A DNA stretch of 55,093 nt from Candidatus Bathyarchaeota archaeon (GTDB lineage Archaea > Thermoproteota > Bathyarchaeia > Bathyarchaeales > Bathycorpusculaceae), in assembly GCA_030673805.1 (NCBI GenBank), contig DAOVIH010000001.1, positions 1 through 55,093 of the forward strand. The letters are read 5' to 3'. The notes beneath the pieces are model-generated. The model worked only from the letters and a program-made list of their open reading frames with translations. It was not told the origin of the DNA and did not search any database. Below, one piece after another: positions 14,944 to 22,837 of the stretch; position 1 is the stretch's first letter, and each line of letters begins with the position of its first letter. The translations under genes were made by a program, and so were the position numbers.

Positions 14944-16443
14944 ATGGATGAGACATTGGAGAAGTTGGATGTCTTTTATAATCCTCGTTCAGTAGCAGTT
15001 ATCGGAGCTTCAAAGAACATAGATAAAGCCGGGCATGTGATCTTTAAGAATTTTGCCGAAAACAAGAGAAGAGGAGTTTTTAGAGGTGAAATATACCCAA
15101 TTAACCCAAATGAAGAAAATATTCTAGGATTCAGATGTTATCCTTCAATAACTGAGGTTCCCGGAGAAATAGAACTACTTGTGATTGTTGTTCCAGCAAG
15201 AATTGTACCCGAAATTATGAAGGAGGCAGTGAACAAAAAGGTTAGAGCTATTGTGATAATCAGTTCAGGTTTTGGAGAGGTCGGAAACAAAGAACTTGAA
15301 GACCAAGTGGTGCGTATTGCGAGAAAAGGTGGAATACGGGTTTTGGGGCCCAACTGTCTAGGTGTGTATTACTCAAAGAGCGGAGTTGACACACTATTTC
15401 TTCCCGAAACAAAAATTCTGGCAACAGGAGATGAGATTATTGCCACCCCAAGACCAATGCTCGGAGAGATTGCTATAGTCACTCAAAGTGGAGCCTTCGG
15501 TGTTGCAGCTCTAGACTATTTGACTGGGCGTCAAATTGGAATCAGCAAATTCGCGAGCTTTGGAAATAAATGTGACGTAACCGAAGCGGAAATGCTTCAT
15601 TATTTATCATATGACGAAGAGACCAAAGTCATACTACTCTATGTTGAAGACATAAAAGCTGGAAGAGAATTCTTGAGAATAGCCAAGAAAGTCAGCCTAA
15701 AGAAGCCAATTGTCGCCCTCAAAGCTGGAAGAAGCAACGCTGGGGCAAGAGCTGCCGCTTCTCATACGGGCGCTATTGCTGGATCAGACAGAATCTATGA
15801 TGCAGCCTTTGAACAAGCAGGAGTCAGAAGAGCAAAGGACATGGAAGATTTTTTTGATTCGGGTAAAGCCTTAGCCATGCAACCACCAGCTGTGGGCAAT
15901 AATATTGGGGTACTTACTGACGCTGGCGGCCCAGGTATCTTAGCTGTGGACGAATGTGAACTTGGAGGTTTGACCGTTAAGCGTTTTTCGCAAGAAACAA
16001 TTCAGGAGTTCCAGAGACTTAAGAGTGAGGGCGTTCTACCCAAGTTCGCCTCAACAACTAACCCGGTTGACCTCACAGGGTCCGTGACTGACGAGATGTT
16101 CGAGATTGCGGCTGAGATAATGTTTCGAGATCCAGAGGTTCATGGCATAATTCTTCTTGGATTGCATCATTTACCAGCTTTGCGGGAAAAATACATTGAT
16201 GAAGTAGCAAAAATCTCCGGTAAATACAGAAAGCCAATTGTGGCCTGCGATATTGGAGAAACTGAAATGGCCTTGTACACGCGGTTCAGATTTGACAAAC
16301 TAGGAATACCATCTTATTCCTCTCCAGAAGATGCTGCAAGGGCAATGAAATCTCTAGTACGCTATGGAGCATACCTGAAAAAAAACAAATGTTTTGAAAA
16401 CTACACGGAAGAATTCTTGAAGAAAAAGCGTAAATATCCCTGA
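14944..16443 (+). CDS. acdA: ADP-forming acyl-CoA (acetyl-CoA) synthetase, alpha subunit
   Basis: The ACD alpha chain converts acyl-CoA, ADP and Pi to acid, CoA and ATP with its beta (ATP-grasp) partner. Domains in order: CoA-binding Rossmann fold from residue 8 (SVAVIGASKN, IYPINPNE), the ligase domains from about 170 (GEIAIVTQSGAFGVAALDYL), and the phosphorylated histidine in SHTGAIAG (His274). A third domain contains TDAGGPGILAVDECE. The 499 residues stop before an ATP-grasp domain, so the beta subunit must be elsewhere. It has its own spacer (14833-14943) with a TATA-like caaaaaataaacg. Fermentative acetate or organic-acid production is implied. Confidence 0.9.
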   Translation: MDETLEKLDVFYNPRSVAVIGASKNIDKAGHVIFKNFAENKRRGVFRGEIYPINPNEENILGFRCYPSITEVPGEIELLVIVVPARIVPEIMKEAVNKKVRAIVIISSGFGEVGNKELEDQVVRIARKGGIRVLGPNCLGVYYSKSGVDTLFLPETKILATGDEIIATPRPMLGEIAIVTQSGAFGVAALDYLTGRQIGISKFASFGNKCDVTEAEMLHYLSYDEETKVILLYVEDIKAGREFLRIAKKVSLKKPIVALKAGRSNAGARAAASHTGAIAGSDRIYDAAFEQAGVRRAKDMEDFFDSGKALAMQPPAVGNNIGVLTDAGGPGILAVDECELGGLTVKRFSQETIQEFQRLKSEGVLPKFASTTNPVDLTGSVTDEMFEIAAEIMFRDPEVHGIILLGLHHLPALREKYIDEVAKISGKYRKPIVACDIGETEMALYTRFRFDKLGIPSYSSPEDAARAMKSLVRYGAYLKKNKCFENYTEEFLKKKRKYP

Positions 16444-16444
16444 A

Positions 16445-16831
16445 CTAAAAAGTAACCGCAACCGTTACTTCATCACCGTCTTGCAGTTGAAGTTGTTTTC
16501 TGAGATACGCTGGAGAAATAATTTCCACAATATTCAAAGGATAGCCTGAGATTTCGGGAATTACTATCGCGCATTCTATGTTATATAGAAACGCTTTGAA
16601 GATCTTTCCTCCGGAGTATCCTTCAGCTGGACAGAGTCTAATTGGGGTTGCTTTTTCCAATGCTCTCTGCCGCTTCTTGTTCTCTTTTGAGAGCAGTATG
16701 TTTAAGGTTCCCGGATACGGAGTAAAGCCAAGTTTGTTCACTATCTGTTTCATAACCCACGGTAATTCAAGGAATTTTGCGGCTTCACCCTGCCCGGAAG
16801 AAACTTCACCTTTCAGGTTAATTGTTCCCAA
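16445..16831 (-). CDS. ribK: CTP-dependent riboflavin kinase
   Basis: A 128-residue archaeal riboflavin kinase (DUF120 fold), making FMN with CTP rather than ATP. Signature: GEVSSGQGEAAKFLELPWV, then LGFTPYPGTLNILL, PAEGYSGGKIFKAFL, and SPAYLRKQLQLQDGDEVTV. Some archaeal RibKs carry an N-terminal helix-turn-helix; this one is catalytic domain only. The start is TTG at 16831. A nearby ATG (16838) is out of frame. It is convergent with and one base from the acdA stop. Confidence 0.92.
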   Translation of the reverse strand: MGTINLKGEVSSGQGEAAKFLELPWVMKQIVNKLGFTPYPGTLNILLSKENKKRQRALEKATPIRLCPAEGYSGGKIFKAFLYNIECAIVIPEISGYPLNIVEIISPAYLRKQLQLQDGDEVTVAVTF

Positions 16832-16892
16832 CGTTCATCATAACCAGTAACAACACAGTCCTACCAAACCAAAAAATAGTCTCATTATTGCA

Positions 16893-17264
16893 TTATTTCT
16901 GTTTTTTCAGCCACTGTGCAACTCTTTTAAGAGTAGAGTTGGATGAAATATCTATTACTGGAACTATCATTTTTTCTTTTGTTTCTATTGTTGGGCTGTA
17001 CTTTGGCATGAGTGCATGCCCTACAAAGGTCCAATAGACTCTACGTTTTTCCACCAACTCCTCCGCAATTGTGGGCGTTGAAGCGGGGAGGGGAAAATAC
17101 AAGAACACTACGCCGTCGGACCAGTATAACCCGGTAAGTTTGCCTCCCGCAATAACTGAAGTGAAACGAGCCATCATTTCGGGTGATGAAAAAAGAGTGC
17201 GCTCTAAAACCACAATCTCTTTAAAAGGTTCATACTTAACTTTGACTCCGCCTTCATCCATCAA
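16893..17264 (-). CDS. Conserved-looking protein of unknown function
   Basis: A 123-residue cytoplasmic protein I do not recognise. It is rich in beta strands: YEPFKEIVVLERTLF, SVIAGGKLTGLYWSDGVVFLYFPLP, then helix TIAEELVEKRRVYWTFVGHAL and strand KMIVPVIDI, ending with LKRVAQWLKKQK. It may be cotranscribed with ribK, 61 bases downstream on the same strand. Tandem ATGs lie at 17264 and 17261. No metal or nucleotide motif is visible. Confidence 0.7.
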   Translation of the reverse strand: MMDEGGVKVKYEPFKEIVVLERTLFSSPEMMARFTSVIAGGKLTGLYWSDGVVFLYFPLPASTPTIAEELVEKRRVYWTFVGHALMPKYSPTIETKEKMIVPVIDISSNSTLKRVAQWLKKQK

Positions 17265-17320
17265 ACTCCACCGCTAACAATATTCGTTGTAAGTTCCCTT
17301 TTAATTTTGTTGAAATTTTA

Positions 17321-17335
17321 GAAAAAGTTATAGAG
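17321..17335 (+). promoter_or_regulatory. TATA box of inositol-1-phosphate synthase
   Basis: gaaaaagttatagag has a BRE-like purine run and a TATA-like core about 55 bases before the TTG start. The predicted transcription start near 17357 leaves a leader containing GAGGTTG (17374-17380). Confidence 0.45.
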
Positions 17336-17385
17336 TAGACAAATGTTAAGCCTTCCCTAAATAATAGTCACCAGAGGTTGTTGAT

Positions 17386-18465
17386 TTGCCAGAAATCCGT
17401 GTAGCGATTGTAGGGGTTGGGAACAGTGCATCGGCGCTTATCCAAGGAGTACATTATTACCAAAATGCAAAGGAAGACACTTCAGTACCAGGACTGATGC
17501 ATGTAAATTTCGGAGGATACCACATAAGGGACGTAAAGTTCGTGGCTGCATTTGATGTGAACAAAGACAAAATCGGGAAAGATTTGTCTGAAGCCATATT
17601 TCTTGAGCCAAATTGTTGCGTTAAATTTGCAGATGTTCCTTTCTTGAATGTTGAGGTTTATCCCGGGCCAGTCTTGGATGGTGTTGCAAAACACATGGAA
17701 GAGACTTTTCGTGTTTACGACGAGAGGAAAATGAAGTGTGCTGATGTAGCTGAGGTTCTGAGAGAAACAGGAGCGGACTTGCTTATCAACTACTTGCCTG
17801 TTGGAAGCAAAAGTGCTACGCGCTTTTACGCTCAAGCCGCTTTGGAAGCTGGAGTTGCTTTCATTAACTGCATGCCAGAGTTTATCGCCTCGGATAAAAA
17901 ATGGAGCCAAAAATTTGAAGACGCAGGTCTTCCTGTTGCTGGAGACGACATAAAAAGTCAGGTTGGAGCAACGATCTTGCATAGAAATCTTGTAAAGCTA
18001 TGTTTGGATAGAGGAGTCATAGTTGGGGAAACATACCAGTTGAATCTAGGGGGGGATACGGATTTCTTGAACATGACAGTGGAAGATAGGCTAATAACAA
18101 AAAGAATAAGCAAAACTGAAGCGGTCACTAGTCTAGTTCCCTATAAATTGCCAACACGAATAGGCCCTTCTGACTATGTTCATTTCTTAAAGAACAAAAA
18201 AATATGCTACATAAATCTCAAAGGCAGGAAGTTTGGTGACCGCCCTATAGAAATCAACGTTAAACTTGAAGTTGAAGACTCACCTAACAGTGCTGGAGTA
18301 GTTATTGACTTGGTTAGAGCTGTGAAGATAGCTCTGGACAGAAAAATATCAGGCGCTTTGATAAGTGTCTCTTCATACGCTTTCAAGCATCCGCCAATTC
18401 AGGTGCCTGATTCCACGGCTAAGCAGTGGGTTGAAGACTACATCTCAGGTGTAAGAAAGCGCTGA
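17386..18465 (+). CDS. ips: myo-Inositol-1-phosphate synthase
   Basis: Cyclises glucose 6-phosphate to L-myo-inositol 1-phosphate using bound NAD. In archaea this feeds the inositol head group of archaetidylinositol. The 359 residues begin with the Rossmann motif AIVGVGNSASALIQG, then VAAFDVNKDKIGKDL, LLINYLPVGSKSATRFYAQAAL, INCMPEFIAS, and the active-site region VAGDDIKSQVGATILHR, followed by NLGGDTDFLNM. TTG start with GAGGTTG upstream. A CDP-alcohol phosphatidyltransferase that could use the product lies at 35.7 kb. Confidence 0.95.
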   Translation: MPEIRVAIVGVGNSASALIQGVHYYQNAKEDTSVPGLMHVNFGGYHIRDVKFVAAFDVNKDKIGKDLSEAIFLEPNCCVKFADVPFLNVEVYPGPVLDGVAKHMEETFRVYDERKMKCADVAEVLRETGADLLINYLPVGSKSATRFYAQAALEAGVAFINCMPEFIASDKKWSQKFEDAGLPVAGDDIKSQVGATILHRNLVKLCLDRGVIVGETYQLNLGGDTDFLNMTVEDRLITKRISKTEAVTSLVPYKLPTRIGPSDYVHFLKNKKICYINLKGRKFGDRPIEINVKLEVEDSPNSAGVVIDLVRAVKIALDRKISGALISVSSYAFKHPPIQVPDSTAKQWVEDYISGVRKR

Positions 18466-18556
18466 TTTGAGTTCCAGCGTTTGTTAAGAATGATGCTATT
18501 TCAACCTTAAAGTTCATAACCACCAGGGTGCATACTACCTGTAAAGGTGAGTATTC

Positions 18557-18961
18557 TTGGTGAAAGTAGAAGGGCATGAAGTTCCCGAAGGCCTATTTTA
18601 TTCAAAGGATTTTGAGTGGATCAAAATTGAAAAAAACAAAATTCGCATGGGAATAACTGATTATGCCCAAAAGCAGTTGCGGGAAATAGTGTATGCTGAA
18701 TTACCCAGTGTTGGGTCCCAAGTTCAACAGAACGAGCCTTACGGAACGGTGGAATCTATTAAAGCCGTTTCGGATCTAATCGCTGCGATAAGCGGAACTG
18801 TAGAAGAAGTCAACGAGGAAGTTCAATCAAATCCAGAAGTACTAAACGAAGACCCATATTTGAAAGGCTGGATAGTTGTTGTAAAGCCTTCCAATCTTGG
18901 AGAAGAATTGCCTAGTTTGATGGATTTTGACAAGGCAGTTGAATGGCATAAAACGCTATAG
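18557..18961 (+). CDS. gcvH: Glycine cleavage system H-like lipoyl carrier protein
   Basis: A 134-residue GcvH fold. The lipoyl lysine is Lys69 in TVESIKAVSDL, between GITDYAQKQLREIVYAELP and ISGTVEEVNEEV; NEDPYLKGWIVVV closes the domain. The start is TTG at 18557 or the adjacent GTG at 18560, after AAAGGTGAG. It sits nine bases before a flavoprotein gene, so both are cotranscribed. No GcvT, GcvP or lipoate-attachment gene is in the window. It may thus serve either glycine cleavage or another lipoate-dependent pathway. Confidence 0.92.
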   Translation: MVKVEGHEVPEGLFYSKDFEWIKIEKNKIRMGITDYAQKQLREIVYAELPSVGSQVQQNEPYGTVESIKAVSDLIAAISGTVEEVNEEVQSNPEVLNEDPYLKGWIVVVKPSNLGEELPSLMDFDKAVEWHKTL

Positions 18962-18970
18962 GGATGGCTA

Positions 18971-20317
18971 ATGGCCAAACGCGTAGTTGTAGTTGGAGCC
19001 AATGCTTCGGGGGTAGAGGCGGCAGCAGCTACACGGAAAAAAGACCGAACTGCCGAAATCATTTTAGTTACCAATGAAAAACAGGCCGGATACTCGCGTT
19101 GCGGTCTTCCATTCGTAATAGGCGGTGAAATACCAAATTTCAGCGATTTAATAGTCTATCCTACTGCTTACTTCAAAATGTTAAAACTGAACCTGAAAAC
19201 TGAAACCGAAGTCACATCGATAAATACTAAAGAAAAGATTATTGTCACTATTGACAAAACAGGGACAAAAGAAGAAGTCGACTACGACAACCTAGTGATA
19301 GCAACTGGTGCCAATTCGTTTATACCGCCTATTAAAGGAAGAGAAAAACAGGGAATATACAATCTCCGCACTATTGAAGATGGAAAAAGGATTAACAACG
19401 CTATAGAGAACGGCGCGAAATCATCCGTAGTAATGGGTGCCGGCTTGATAGGACTAGAGACTGCAGTTGCCTTGCTTGAACGAGGACTAGAAGTAACGGT
19501 GGTGGAGTTGTTACCTCAAGTTTTGCCGGCGATGCTTGATCCTGACATAGCCAAAATCGTGCAAGAGTTCCTGCAGCAAAGAGGACTGAACATCCTTACT
19601 GGAAAAGGTGTTGAAGAGTTTTTAGGAACAGAAAAAGTGACAGGTATAATCGCTGGCGGCGAACATATAAGTGCGGATCTATTCATCAGCGCTTTTGGAG
19701 TGAGAGCTAATACTAAACTTGCAGTTGACGCAGGGATCATGCTTGGAGAGACAAGGGCAATAAAAACAAGCTCCAGAATGGAGACTAACGTAGCGGGCAT
19801 ATATGCCGTTGGTGATTGTGCAGAGACAAAGCATTTGATCACGAATAAACCTGTGTGCGCTCAACTTGGAACAGTAGCGGTTCGACAAGGAAAAGTGGCA
19901 GGGAAGAATATTGGGGGAGGTGACGCCTTTTTTAAGGGTGTCTTGGCATCTGCAGTGACTAAACTAAGTGATGTAGAAGTTGGAGTAACAGGTTTAACGG
20001 AAAAAGGAGCTAAAAGGGCGGGATTGGAAACTGTAACTGGGAAAATCACCTCGAAGACCAGAGCTGATTATTATCCAGGTGCTTTGCCAATAAAAGTCAA
20101 ACTAGTTGTGGAAAAAGAATCCCATCGGTTAATAGGAGCACAGATAGTTGGTGAGGAGGAAGTAACTCAACGAATAAATGCCTTGTCATTTGCCATACAA
20201 AAAAAAATGGACATACAAGAATTAGCTAATGCGGATACAGCTTATGCTCCACCCCTTTCGGAGACTTGGGAGCCAATGATTGTGGCAGCCGAGATAGCCT
20301 TAAGAAGACTAGGTTGA
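18971..20317 (+). CDS. FAD/NAD(P)-dependent disulfide oxidoreductase, CoA-disulfide reductase/NADH oxidase type
   Basis: A 448-residue flavoprotein. Residues 4-20 form the FAD dinucleotide fold (VVVVGANASGVEAAAA). A single active-site Cys44 in YSRCGLPFVIGGE is typical of CoA-disulfide reductases and NADH oxidases. Dihydrolipoamide dehydrogenases have CxxxxC instead. The NAD fold is VVMGAGLIGLETAVALLERG, the second FAD motif is NVAGIYAVGDCAE, and the C-terminal dimerisation domain contains IGAQIVGEEEVTQRIN and ADTAYAPPLSETWEP. Its pairing with the lipoyl carrier suggests electron exchange with lipoamide or a CoA/low-molecular-weight thiol disulfide; this is inference. Confidence 0.88.
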   Translation: MAKRVVVVGANASGVEAAAATRKKDRTAEIILVTNEKQAGYSRCGLPFVIGGEIPNFSDLIVYPTAYFKMLKLNLKTETEVTSINTKEKIIVTIDKTGTKEEVDYDNLVIATGANSFIPPIKGREKQGIYNLRTIEDGKRINNAIENGAKSSVVMGAGLIGLETAVALLERGLEVTVVELLPQVLPAMLDPDIAKIVQEFLQQRGLNILTGKGVEEFLGTEKVTGIIAGGEHISADLFISAFGVRANTKLAVDAGIMLGETRAIKTSSRMETNVAGIYAVGDCAETKHLITNKPVCAQLGTVAVRQGKVAGKNIGGGDAFFKGVLASAVTKLSDVEVGVTGLTEKGAKRAGLETVTGKITSKTRADYYPGALPIKVKLVVEKESHRLIGAQIVGEEEVTQRINALSFAIQKKMDIQELANADTAYAPPLSETWEPMIVAAEIALRRLG

Positions 20318-20345
20318 ACGTGACTTTCTCAAACCTTCTTGTAGG

Positions 20346-20358
20346 AAAATTAATTAAG
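20346..20358 (+). promoter_or_regulatory. TATA box of the gap-pgk operon
   Basis: aaaattaattaag lies about 47 bases before the gap ATG. Initiation near 20379 would leave a short leader holding GGTGATCT (20390-20397), a good match to the 16S rRNA 3' end. Confidence 0.45.
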
Positions 20359-20399
20359 ACAGAACTTAGTGTTTAATCTCAAAACATTTGGTGATCTAA

Positions 20400-21416
20400 A
20401 TGACGATAAGAGTTGCAATAAACGGTTTTGGAAGAATTGGCAAACTACTTTATAGAGCTGCAATAGAAAGCAATGCAAAGATGGAATTCGTTGCCATAAA
20501 CGACTTGGCAAACGCTAAAACTTTGGCTCATTTACTCAAATATGATTCAGTTCATGGAACATTCGATGCTGATGTGAAAGCAACTGAAGACACAATAATC
20601 GTTAATGGAAAACCCCTAAAGGTTCTATGTCAGAGAGATCCAGCCTGCCTACCTTGGAAGGATCTAGGTGTCGATCTTGTAGTTGAATCAACTGGACTTT
20701 TCAGAGACCGCGAAAAAGCATCAAAACATCTTGTTGCAGGAGCTAAGAAAGTAATTATTTCAGCACCATCCAAAAACCCAGATATAACAGTGGTCTTAGG
20801 TGTCAATGATCGTGAATACGACAATGAAAAGCATAATATAATCTCGAATGCTTCATGCACGACCAACTGTGTAGCACCTGTGTCAAAAGTGCTAAATGAA
20901 AACTTCGGGCTTAAATCTGCACTAATGACAACTACACATGCGTACACCAATGATCAAAGGTTAATGGATTTAGTGCATAAAGACTTGCGCCGAGCAAGAG
21001 CCGCTGCATTAAGTATTATCCCAACAACAACAGGTGCAGCCAAAGCAGCTACACTCGTTTTGCCGGAACTTAGTGGAAAAATGGACGGATTAGCCCTTAG
21101 AGTCCCTGTGCCAAACGTTTCGTTAGTGGACCTGACTGCGGTATTAGCCAAAGAAGTAACCAAAGAGGAAGTAAATGCTGCTTTCAAAGAAGCATCTGAA
21201 GTGGGAGATTTAGTTGGAATACTAGACTACACAGAAGAACCTGTGGTTTCAGTGGATTTAAACCATAACTCGATGTCAGCTACAGTCGATGGGCTAGCAA
21301 CGATGGTCGTACAAGGCAATCTGGTAAAAGTTTTAGCGTGGTATGACAATGAGTGGGGCTTCTCAAACAGAATGGTGCAGCTAATAGAGCTAATCGGGAA
21401 AAAAGCAGGTTTATAA
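20400..21416 (+). CDS. gap: Glyceraldehyde-3-phosphate dehydrogenase, class I (bacterial-type)
   Basis: A phosphorylating GAPDH of 338 residues. The N-terminal INGFGRIGKLLYRA and catalytic SNASCTTNC (Cys153), with HAYTNDQRLMDL and WYDNEWGFSNRM, belong to the bacterial/eukaryotic class. Most archaea use a distinct class II enzyme. Asp35 in AINDLANAK, plus Leu-Val before the HKDLRRARAA motif, favours NAD over NADP. It is followed 58 bases later by an archaeal-type PGK. The combination suggests gene acquisition from bacteria by an ancestor. Confidence 0.95.
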   Translation: MTIRVAINGFGRIGKLLYRAAIESNAKMEFVAINDLANAKTLAHLLKYDSVHGTFDADVKATEDTIIVNGKPLKVLCQRDPACLPWKDLGVDLVVESTGLFRDREKASKHLVAGAKKVIISAPSKNPDITVVLGVNDREYDNEKHNIISNASCTTNCVAPVSKVLNENFGLKSALMTTTHAYTNDQRLMDLVHKDLRRARAAALSIIPTTTGAAKAATLVLPELSGKMDGLALRVPVPNVSLVDLTAVLAKEVTKEEVNAAFKEASEVGDLVGILDYTEEPVVSVDLNHNSMSATVDGLATMVVQGNLVKVLAWYDNEWGFSNRMVQLIELIGKKAGL

Positions 21417-21474
21417 AGAAAAAACCTCCAACGTCCAAAATCCCCATTTCAATTTTTTTGAGGAAGTAATAGCA

Positions 21475-22704
21475 ATGGCAAAGTATCTTTCACTGGACGA
21501 CATAAAAGTCAAAGAAAAGGTTGTTTTAGTTAGAGTTGATTTCAACTCGCCGGTAGATGTGAAAAGCAAAAAAGTTTTGGATGACGTAAGAATTCGAGCC
21601 CATGGAAAAACTACTATAAGGGAGTTAGCTGAGAGGGGCGCTAGAGTCGTAGTCTTAGCTCACCAAGGTCGCAAGGGATCTTCAGATTTCATATCTCTGA
21701 AACAACATGCGGAGATTTTGAGCGAAGTCCTGGATAAACCTGTTCAATATGTTGAAGATCTATATGGCAAAAAAGCGAAAAACGCGATTAACAAGTTGAA
21801 AAGTGGAGAGATCCTCGTTTTGGAAAACGTAAGAGGGTTCGAGAAAGAGACGATGAAAGGAACTCCAGATGATCACGCGAAAACGGAGTTTGTCCAAAAT
21901 CTTGCACCGTTAGCAGACCTGTTTGTTAATGATGCCTTTGCAACCGCACATAGAGCTCATGTATCTATAGTAGGTTTCACTCCGAAACTTCAAAGCGCGG
22001 CAGGCCGAATTATGGAAAGGGAGTTAAAATCCCTGAGTAGAATCCTTGACAACCCAGAAAAACCTTGCATATTCATACTAGGCGGGGCTAAGGCAGATGA
22101 CACCCTTGACATCTCCAGACATGTTTTGAGTAACAACATAGCCGATTACGTACTCACTGGTGGCGTTGTAGCTCAGGTCTTTCTAGTAGCAAAAGGATAC
22201 AAGCTTGGGGATAGAAACATGAACTTCTTGGAGAAAAAAGGACTTATGGAGCTAATCCCCGGAATAAAGGAGTTAGTGCAGGAATATCCAAAAAAAATTG
22301 TTCCTTCAACGGATATGGCTATTGAGATTGATGGAAAAAGAGTGGAAATTACCGCTGAAAAACTACCAACGAAATATCCAATATTCGATATTGGCCCCCA
22401 AACAATTGCTCATTATGAAAAACTGATAAAGAACGCCGAGTCAATTGTGGTCAGCGGACCCATGGGGGTCTACGAAAACGATGAATTCAACATTGGAACA
22501 AAAGAAGTTTTCAGTTCAGTTGCGAACTCCAGAGCTTTTTCTTTAGCTGGAGGGGGACACACTATAGCGGCTTTGCAGAAGTTCGGCCTCTCCGACAAGA
22601 TTTCCTACGTGAGCACCGCCGGGGGAGCCTTGATCGAGTTCTTAATGGGTAAAGAACTCCCCGGTGTAGCTGCTCTAGAAACAGCAGCTATAAGAACGGG
22701 CTAA
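21475..22704 (+). CDS. pgk: 3-Phosphoglycerate kinase
   Basis: 409 residues of archaeal-type PGK. Seen: VVLVRVDFNSPVDV, GARVVVLAHQGRKGSSDFISL, EILVLENVRGFEKE, FVNDAFATAHRAHVSIVGF, the hinge FILGGAKADD, and the nucleotide end VVSGPMGVYEN...FSLAGGGHTIAAL and VSTAGGALIEFLMGKELPG. It acts with the preceding GAPDH in lower glycolysis or gluconeogenesis. ATG at 21475 with GAGGAAG upstream. Confidence 0.96.
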   Translation: MAKYLSLDDIKVKEKVVLVRVDFNSPVDVKSKKVLDDVRIRAHGKTTIRELAERGARVVVLAHQGRKGSSDFISLKQHAEILSEVLDKPVQYVEDLYGKKAKNAINKLKSGEILVLENVRGFEKETMKGTPDDHAKTEFVQNLAPLADLFVNDAFATAHRAHVSIVGFTPKLQSAAGRIMERELKSLSRILDNPEKPCIFILGGAKADDTLDISRHVLSNNIADYVLTGGVVAQVFLVAKGYKLGDRNMNFLEKKGLMELIPGIKELVQEYPKKIVPSTDMAIEIDGKRVEITAEKLPTKYPIFDIGPQTIAHYEKLIKNAESIVVSGPMGVYENDEFNIGTKEVFSSVANSRAFSLAGGGHTIAALQKFGLSDKISYVSTAGGALIEFLMGKELPGVAALETAAIRTG

Positions 22705-22837
22705 TCAATCCCCTTCTTTCGCTTTTCAGATTGAAGCATCGTTATTAATTCGCGCATAGATAGATCGGGACAAAAACAAGTCAAGCGGCAAATTAGAAAT
22801 AGACGCGCTGTCTGATAAGATATCTAGAGGCGACAAA

